A stretch of 11,838 nucleotides of DNA from the NCBI GenBank assembly GCA_030430515.1, contig JAUIKX010000091.1, positions 1 through 11,838 of the forward strand, written 5' to 3'. The notes beneath the pieces are model-generated. The model had not been told where the DNA came from. It saw only the letters and a list, made by a program, of their open reading frames with translations, and searched no databases. Both the position numbers and the translations under genes were made by a program. The stretch comes from Gammaproteobacteria bacterium. GTDB taxonomy: Bacteria > Pseudomonadota > Gammaproteobacteria > Pseudomonadales > Azotimanducaceae. This document shows, one piece after another, positions 8,420 through 11,838 of the stretch; within the stretch, counting starts at the first letter, position 1, and each line of letters starts with the position of its first letter.

Positions 8420-10657
8420 GTGAAACGAACACTTTCGGGCGCACAGGCGCCAGTAGAAATCATCTGGGACGAGGCTGGATTCGCACACGTGTTTGCGGCC
8501 AATACCGCGGATGCCTATCGGGGCATGGGGTACGCCGCAGCCTCTGAACGCCTATGGCAGATTCACATGAGCACGGCGTATGCCCGCGGCGAAGCGGCGG
8601 CGCTTCTCGGTGAGCGTTTCGTGGCTCAGGATCTGTTGCAACGGGCCTGCAATGTAGATGGTCGACAGACCACCCGGCCGGCAAGTCCCGGCGACTGGAT
8701 CGCCGAAGCCTATCTCGATGGTCTGAACAGCTTTGTGGACGGGCTCGATGCTCTGCCGCCGGAGTTCGAGCACGCCGGCGCGGAACCGATGCATTTCACG
8801 CTGGACGATATCGCCGCCCGCTACCGGTTTACCTCCTGGTTTCAGCACAAGTCCTGGTCCGAAAAGATGTTGATCGGCCGGCTTATGGCGACCCATGGCG
8901 TAGACTGGTTCAGAAACCTTGTACGGCGTTTTTCGCCTGAAGACGAAGCCGTAGGCGAGATGCTCAATGAGCCGTTGCAGCAGCTCGATCCGACAGTTTT
9001 TGCGCTGGCTTACCCGGAAGCTGCCGGTCGTCCGCCGCTCAGCGGCAGCAACAACTGGGCCGTCACCGGCTCGCTTTCAGTCAGCGGTCGGGGCATGTTG
9101 GCCACAGATCCGCACCAGCCTCACAGCATTCCCAACACTTTTTTCTATGTGCACCTCAATGCGCCTGGTTTCGATGTGTTTGGCGCCGCGTTTCCGGGGG
9201 TGCCGCACTTCATGATGGGGCGCACGCCTGAGCTTGCGTGGGGGCTCACCACAGGATTCGTCGATACCTACGATGTCTACATCGAGGACGCAGAGCAAAC
9301 CCAGACTCCAGGCTTTTCCCGCCAGGAGTGCATTGCGGTAAAAGGCCAGGGCGTGCGGCAATTTGAGCTGGATTTTTCGAGGCACGGCGTCCTGCTCGAC
9401 CGGCTAACAGACTCGCTGGGGCTAACCAGGCCGCAAGAGCGCCGGTGGCAGACGTCGCTTCACTGGTCTCTTGCCGAAGTGCCCACTTCTGCCGGAGCAC
9501 TGGCGTGCTTGCCTCTTGCGACCGATGCTGAGTCGTTCGGTGAGGCGCTCTACGAGAACGACGTTTGCCCGCTGGTCAACAACATCATCTGCGTCGACCG
9601 GCAGGACGGCCTGAGACGATTCATCGCAGCAACGTTACCTGCGCGGGAAGGCGTGACGGGAATCGTACCTTTGCCGGGCTGGGACAGCCGTTACGATTTC
9701 CGGCTGTCGACAGAGAAAGAGCTGACCGTCGAAGTGAACCCTGAGAAAAACTACGCGCTCACGGCGAACGACGACACCATGGGAGATGAGGGGCCATACC
9801 CGATTCACAACTTCCCGGCTTCCAGCGCCAGGGCCGACCGCATTCGGCAACTGCTCGATGCTGGCGGCCCGTTTTCCGCTCAGCATTTCAAAACCATGCA
9901 GCTCGACCTGGTCGATCTCCGTGCCAGAGAGGTGCTCGCGGAGATCCTGCCGATCCTCGACGATAGTGAGGATGACGATGCGCGGCTTGCGGCGAGGCTT
10001 CTTGAGGATTGGGATTGTCAGGCTTCTGCGGATTCAGCGCCTGCATGTCTTTTTTACCCATTTCTCGATCGCTTCTGGCCAAGACGGTTCATGCGATCGG
10101 TACTCGATGAACCGCTACTCAGCCTCGTGCCGGTTGGCGCACAGAGCTGGAACCAGTTCGATGTCTCCGACTTCCTCGCCGCTCGTTCGCCCTGGTTGGC
10201 TCATCGTGGGGTTCTGGAAGCCTCGGTGGTGGGTTGTATGGCCGAGGCCGTAGCCTGGGTGCGAGCACATCTTGGCACTTATCCTGATCGCTGGCGCTGG
10301 GGCGATTTGCACCGAATCCGTTTTCAGCATCGCTTGAGCGGCAAGGAGTGGTGGTCGCACATGCGTGTTGGCGATGCTGAATCAGGAGGTAGCGCAACAA
10401 CACTCAACATGGCCATGCATGTAAAGGGTGAAGATATACCCTTACAGGTCTATCACGGACCGGCATTTCGAATGATCGTCGATCTGGCTGAAGAGGATCG
10501 CGTGCATTTCGTCGTCGCAGGTGGAAACGGCGGCAGGGCCGACAGCCACTTTGCTACCAATCAGTTCGATGCCTGGTTGGATGGTCAGTACTTTGAGGTG
10601 CGGTTGGACAAGCTGAATATCCAGCAGGCCTTTGGCTGGGAATTGCTCCCGGCTTAG
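8420..10657 (+). CDS. Penicillin acylase (S45) family Ntn-hydrolase without a signal peptide
   Basis: This 745-residue enzyme belongs to the family that cleaves acyl amides (beta-lactam side chains, acyl-homoserine lactones, lipopeptides) after self-processing into alpha and beta chains. The alpha part has the usual A-Y-R-G-M-G-Y-A-A-A-S-E-R-L-W-Q-I-H segment (32-49). The cleavage site is G209/S210 in G-S-N-N-W-A-V, making S210 the beta-chain N-terminal nucleophile. Counting from it, H232 is beta-23 and N450 is beta-241, the canonical general-base and oxyanion positions in this family. Later motifs (R-W-R-W-G-D-L-H, G-G-N-G-G-R-A-D-S-H) also fit. Unusually, the N-terminus is charged with no signal peptide, and the frame upstream closes at the globin TGA (8390-8392), so no secreted form can start further up. 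A cytoplasmic enzyme is implied. The start is a GTG 27 bases after the globin stop; CTG at 8411 is a poor alternative. The substrate is unknown. Confidence 0.92.
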   Translation: MKRTLSGAQAPVEIIWDEAGFAHVFAANTADAYRGMGYAAASERLWQIHMSTAYARGEAAALLGERFVAQDLLQRACNVDGRQTTRPASPGDWIAEAYLDGLNSFVDGLDALPPEFEHAGAEPMHFTLDDIAARYRFTSWFQHKSWSEKMLIGRLMATHGVDWFRNLVRRFSPEDEAVGEMLNEPLQQLDPTVFALAYPEAAGRPPLSGSNNWAVTGSLSVSGRGMLATDPHQPHSIPNTFFYVHLNAPGFDVFGAAFPGVPHFMMGRTPELAWGLTTGFVDTYDVYIEDAEQTQTPGFSRQECIAVKGQGVRQFELDFSRHGVLLDRLTDSLGLTRPQERRWQTSLHWSLAEVPTSAGALACLPLATDAESFGEALYENDVCPLVNNIICVDRQDGLRRFIAATLPAREGVTGIVPLPGWDSRYDFRLSTEKELTVEVNPEKNYALTANDDTMGDEGPYPIHNFPASSARADRIRQLLDAGGPFSAQHFKTMQLDLVDLRAREVLAEILPILDDSEDDDARLAARLLEDWDCQASADSAPACLFYPFLDRFWPRRFMRSVLDEPLLSLVPVGAQSWNQFDVSDFLAARSPWLAHRGVLEASVVGCMAEAVAWVRAHLGTYPDRWRWGDLHRIRFQHRLSGKEWWSHMRVGDAESGGSATTLNMAMHVKGEDIPLQVYHGPAFRMIVDLAEEDRVHFVVAGGNGGRADSHFATNQFDAWLDGQYFEVRLDKLNIQQAFGWELLPA

Positions 10658-10802
10658 CGGACCCGTCCCGGAAGTGCGCAGCTGCAGACGGATTGCCAGA
10701 AATAATCGATGAAAGTTAGTTGAACGTTGTTCACAGATCCGCGTCTGGTGAGTCTGCATACTTCCTGGTAGCGCTTAAGATAGATCATCGGTTTCTGCCT
10801 CC
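10658..10802 (+). promoter_or_regulatory. Intergenic region before the sulfotransferase, with a TGAAC-n3-GTTCA palindrome
   Basis: These 145 bases are less GC-rich than the genes. A perfect inverted repeat TGAAC-GTT-GTTCA lies at 10721-10733 and is operator-like in size. Possible -10 hexamers are CATACT (10757-10762) and TAAGAT (10776-10781), but neither has a convincing -35 at normal spacing. No GC-rich hairpin with a T run follows the acylase stop, so I see no intrinsic terminator. No Shine-Dalgarno precedes the ATG at 10803. Confidence 0.35.
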
Positions 10803-11645
10803 ATGGGAATCCAGTCAAAGTTAGCTCGCCTGCAAACGGAGGTTTGCCGCACCGATTTTGCGGCTCGAGTGGGTCTGTCGACATCCGACTACACCCGCTT
10901 CGTGATCCTCGGTATGGGCCGCACCGGTTCCAACCTCCTGGCGACATCGCTCAGGTCTCATCCTGATGTGCTTTGCTATGGCGAGCTCTTCAATAATGCC
11001 CAGATGGGCAAACGCGTCGATTGGGGGGTGGATGGGCACAGATCCACTCAGGCTCTGGCGCAGCTCCGCGAAGAAGATACGGCTCAGTTCATCGATCGCT
11101 ATCTGTTCGGAAAAAAGCCGCTCAACGTAGCCGCGGTGGGTTTCAAACTCTTCTACTACCATGCTACCGAGGGCAGCACAGCCGAGATCTGGAACCGCAT
11201 CGAATCCGACAATATCAAGGTCATTCATCTGCGCCGTAAAAACCTGCTCGAAACCCATCTGTCCATGTCCAAGGCGCTGAGCGACCGGAACTGGTCCACA
11301 CTGAGCAGGAAGAAAGGTGGGCCGGAATCTTCGACGGTCGAACTGTCCTACGACGAACTCGATGCCAGCTTTACTCAGATCCGCGAGTGGGAAGCTGAGT
11401 TCGCCCGACGCTTCCCCGAGAGCTTTGATCTGAGCTACGAAGATCTGGTGGCTGATTACGGTGGCCACATGCGCAAGGTCAGCGAATTTCTTGGCCTCGA
11501 GTGGTTTCCCATGGCGACGCCGTTGAGAAAGCAGTCCTCGAGGCCTGTGTGGGAAAAAATTGCCAACTACGATGAGCTTGCGCGGCAGTTTGCGGGCACT
11601 CACTGGGCTGGATTCTTCCCAGATCCGCAAACCCAGAAGCGATAG
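10803..11645 (+). CDS. PAPS-dependent sulfotransferase family protein (Stf0-like)
   Basis: The protein has 280 residues, the usual size for a cytoplasmic sulfotransferase that moves a sulfuryl group from PAPS to a hydroxyl or amine of an acceptor. The 5'-phosphosulfate loop is G-M-G-R-T-G-S-N-L-L at 37-46, followed by S-H-P-D-V-L-C-Y-G-E-L-F-N (52-64), a run typical of Stf0-like bacterial sulfotransferases. The 3'-phosphate region is probably I-H-L-R-R-K-N-L-L-E-T-H-L-S-M-S (141-156). The segments Y-E-D-L-V (212-216) and K-Q-S-S-R-P (243-248) also fit. No signal peptide or membrane segment is present. The acceptor is unknown: a glycolipid, glycan or small molecule are all possible. No good ribosome binding site precedes the ATG at 10803; the next methionine is inside the P-loop, so this start is retained. 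A probable second sulfotransferase follows 116 bases downstream. Confidence 0.85.
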   Translation: MGIQSKLARLQTEVCRTDFAARVGLSTSDYTRFVILGMGRTGSNLLATSLRSHPDVLCYGELFNNAQMGKRVDWGVDGHRSTQALAQLREEDTAQFIDRYLFGKKPLNVAAVGFKLFYYHATEGSTAEIWNRIESDNIKVIHLRRKNLLETHLSMSKALSDRNWSTLSRKKGGPESSTVELSYDELDASFTQIREWEAEFARRFPESFDLSYEDLVADYGGHMRKVSEFLGLEWFPMATPLRKQSSRPVWEKIANYDELARQFAGTHWAGFFPDPQTQKR

Positions 11646-11646
11646 A

Positions 11647-11706
11647 TGGTTCCAATCGGCCGTTGATTTGGGTCGAAAGATCGATGGTCTGTGGGAACTG
11701 GTTCCA
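11647..11706. repeat. Repeated TGGTTCCA with a GGAAC-n2-GTTCC palindrome between the sulfotransferase genes
   Basis: TGGTTCCA occurs at 11647-11654 and again at 11699-11706. The second copy forms an inverted repeat with the preceding GGAAC (11694-11698), spaced by TG. The cluster lies in the 116-base gap before the next gene, where a regulator could bind. Chance is a real alternative at this length. Confidence 0.3.
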
Positions 11707-11728
11707 GGCGCCGCGTGTATCAGTTCGC

Positions 11729-11734
11729 TAGAAT
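11729..11734 (+). promoter_or_regulatory. Candidate -10 box (TAGAAT) for the 3'-edge gene
   Basis: TAGAAT at 11729-11734 matches the sigma70 -10 consensus at five of six positions. It would place transcription start near 11741, about 20 bases before the ATG at 11762. No clear -35 is seen at 16-18 bases upstream. AAAGG (11756-11760) lies almost against the ATG, closer than a usual ribosome binding site. Confidence 0.4.
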
Positions 11735-11761
11735 GCGACGGCGGCTGAAACGAGCAAAGGA

Positions 11762-11838
11762 ATGAGCGCCGGCGAACGCGATACAGACCCAGGAAAGCGC
11801 ACGGTTATCTTCGTAGGTGGCACGGCGTACAGCGGAAG
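11762..11838 (+). CDS. Probable second sulfotransferase, N-terminal fragment cut by window edge
   Basis: The frame from the ATG at 11762 runs open to the last base, giving 25 complete codons. After a polar N-terminus (M-S-A-G-E-R-D-T-D-P-G-K-R) comes a beta-strand and loop, T-V-I-F-V-G-G-T-A-Y-S-G, ending one residue before the window stops. This looks like the 5'-phosphosulfate loop of sulfotransferases, where S-G-S or S-G-T is expected next. It differs in sequence from the loop of the preceding gene, so it is not a recent tandem copy. The assignment rests on about a dozen residues; another nucleotide-binding protein is possible. Confidence 0.5.
   Translation, partial: MSAGERDTDPGKRTVIFVGGTAYSG

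Noticed and set aside
10658..10802. Intrinsic terminator after the acylase
   Set aside because: Only short AT-containing palindromes are present, with no GC-rich stem followed by a T run.
10821..11630. 269-codon open frame on the minus strand opposite the sulfotransferase
   Set aside because: The plus-strand frame carries sulfotransferase motifs across its length, and the minus frame has none.

Overview
The window is GC-rich (roughly 60% by eye), densely coded bacterial DNA with strong G/C bias at third codon positions, which produces many long antisense shadow frames. The gene content points to a gammaproteobacterium: an alpha-2-macroglobulin gene directly followed by pbpC, plus family III CoA-transferase, acyl-CoA dehydrogenase, globin and penicillin-acylase-type genes. 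An environmental or marine lineage rich in acyl-CoA genes is my guess; the exact taxon cannot be fixed from the sequence. I see no rRNA, tRNA, CRISPR array, insertion sequence or phage gene.

Layout. (1) 1-5339, plus strand: the 3' part of a bacterial alpha-2-macroglobulin gene (5' end outside the window) overlaps pbpC by 4 bases. This is the known periplasmic pair in which a thioester protease trap is coupled to a peptidoglycan synthase. (2) 5361-7802: a family III (CaiB/BaiF) CoA-transferase on the plus strand converges with an acyl-CoA dehydrogenase on the minus strand. Only 3 bases separate their stop codons, so no terminator fits between them. (3) 7803-7930: a divergent promoter region. 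(4) 7931-10657, plus strand: a small single-domain globin, then an S45 (penicillin amidase family) Ntn-hydrolase. The hydrolase has its catalytic residues at the canonical beta-chain positions 1, 23 and 241 but no signal peptide. (5) 10803-11838: a PAPS-dependent sulfotransferase, then the first 25 codons of a probable second one cut by the window edge.

How the genes may work together. The first pair protects and repairs the envelope. The middle group looks like acyl chemistry: CoA transfer, acyl-CoA oxidation, and a probably cytoplasmic amide hydrolase next to a haem protein. A pathway that releases and oxidises an acyl group from an N-acyl amide is possible, but this is inference from neighbourhood only. 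The sulfotransferases suggest sulfation of an unknown small molecule, lipid or glycan.

Most of the window is ordinary. The points most worth a second look are the leaderless-looking starts of the CoA-transferase and the acylase, the signal-less acylase behind a globin, the tandem sulfotransferases with similar GAAC/GTTC palindromes upstream, and a perfect 13-bp inverted repeat that begins at base 1.
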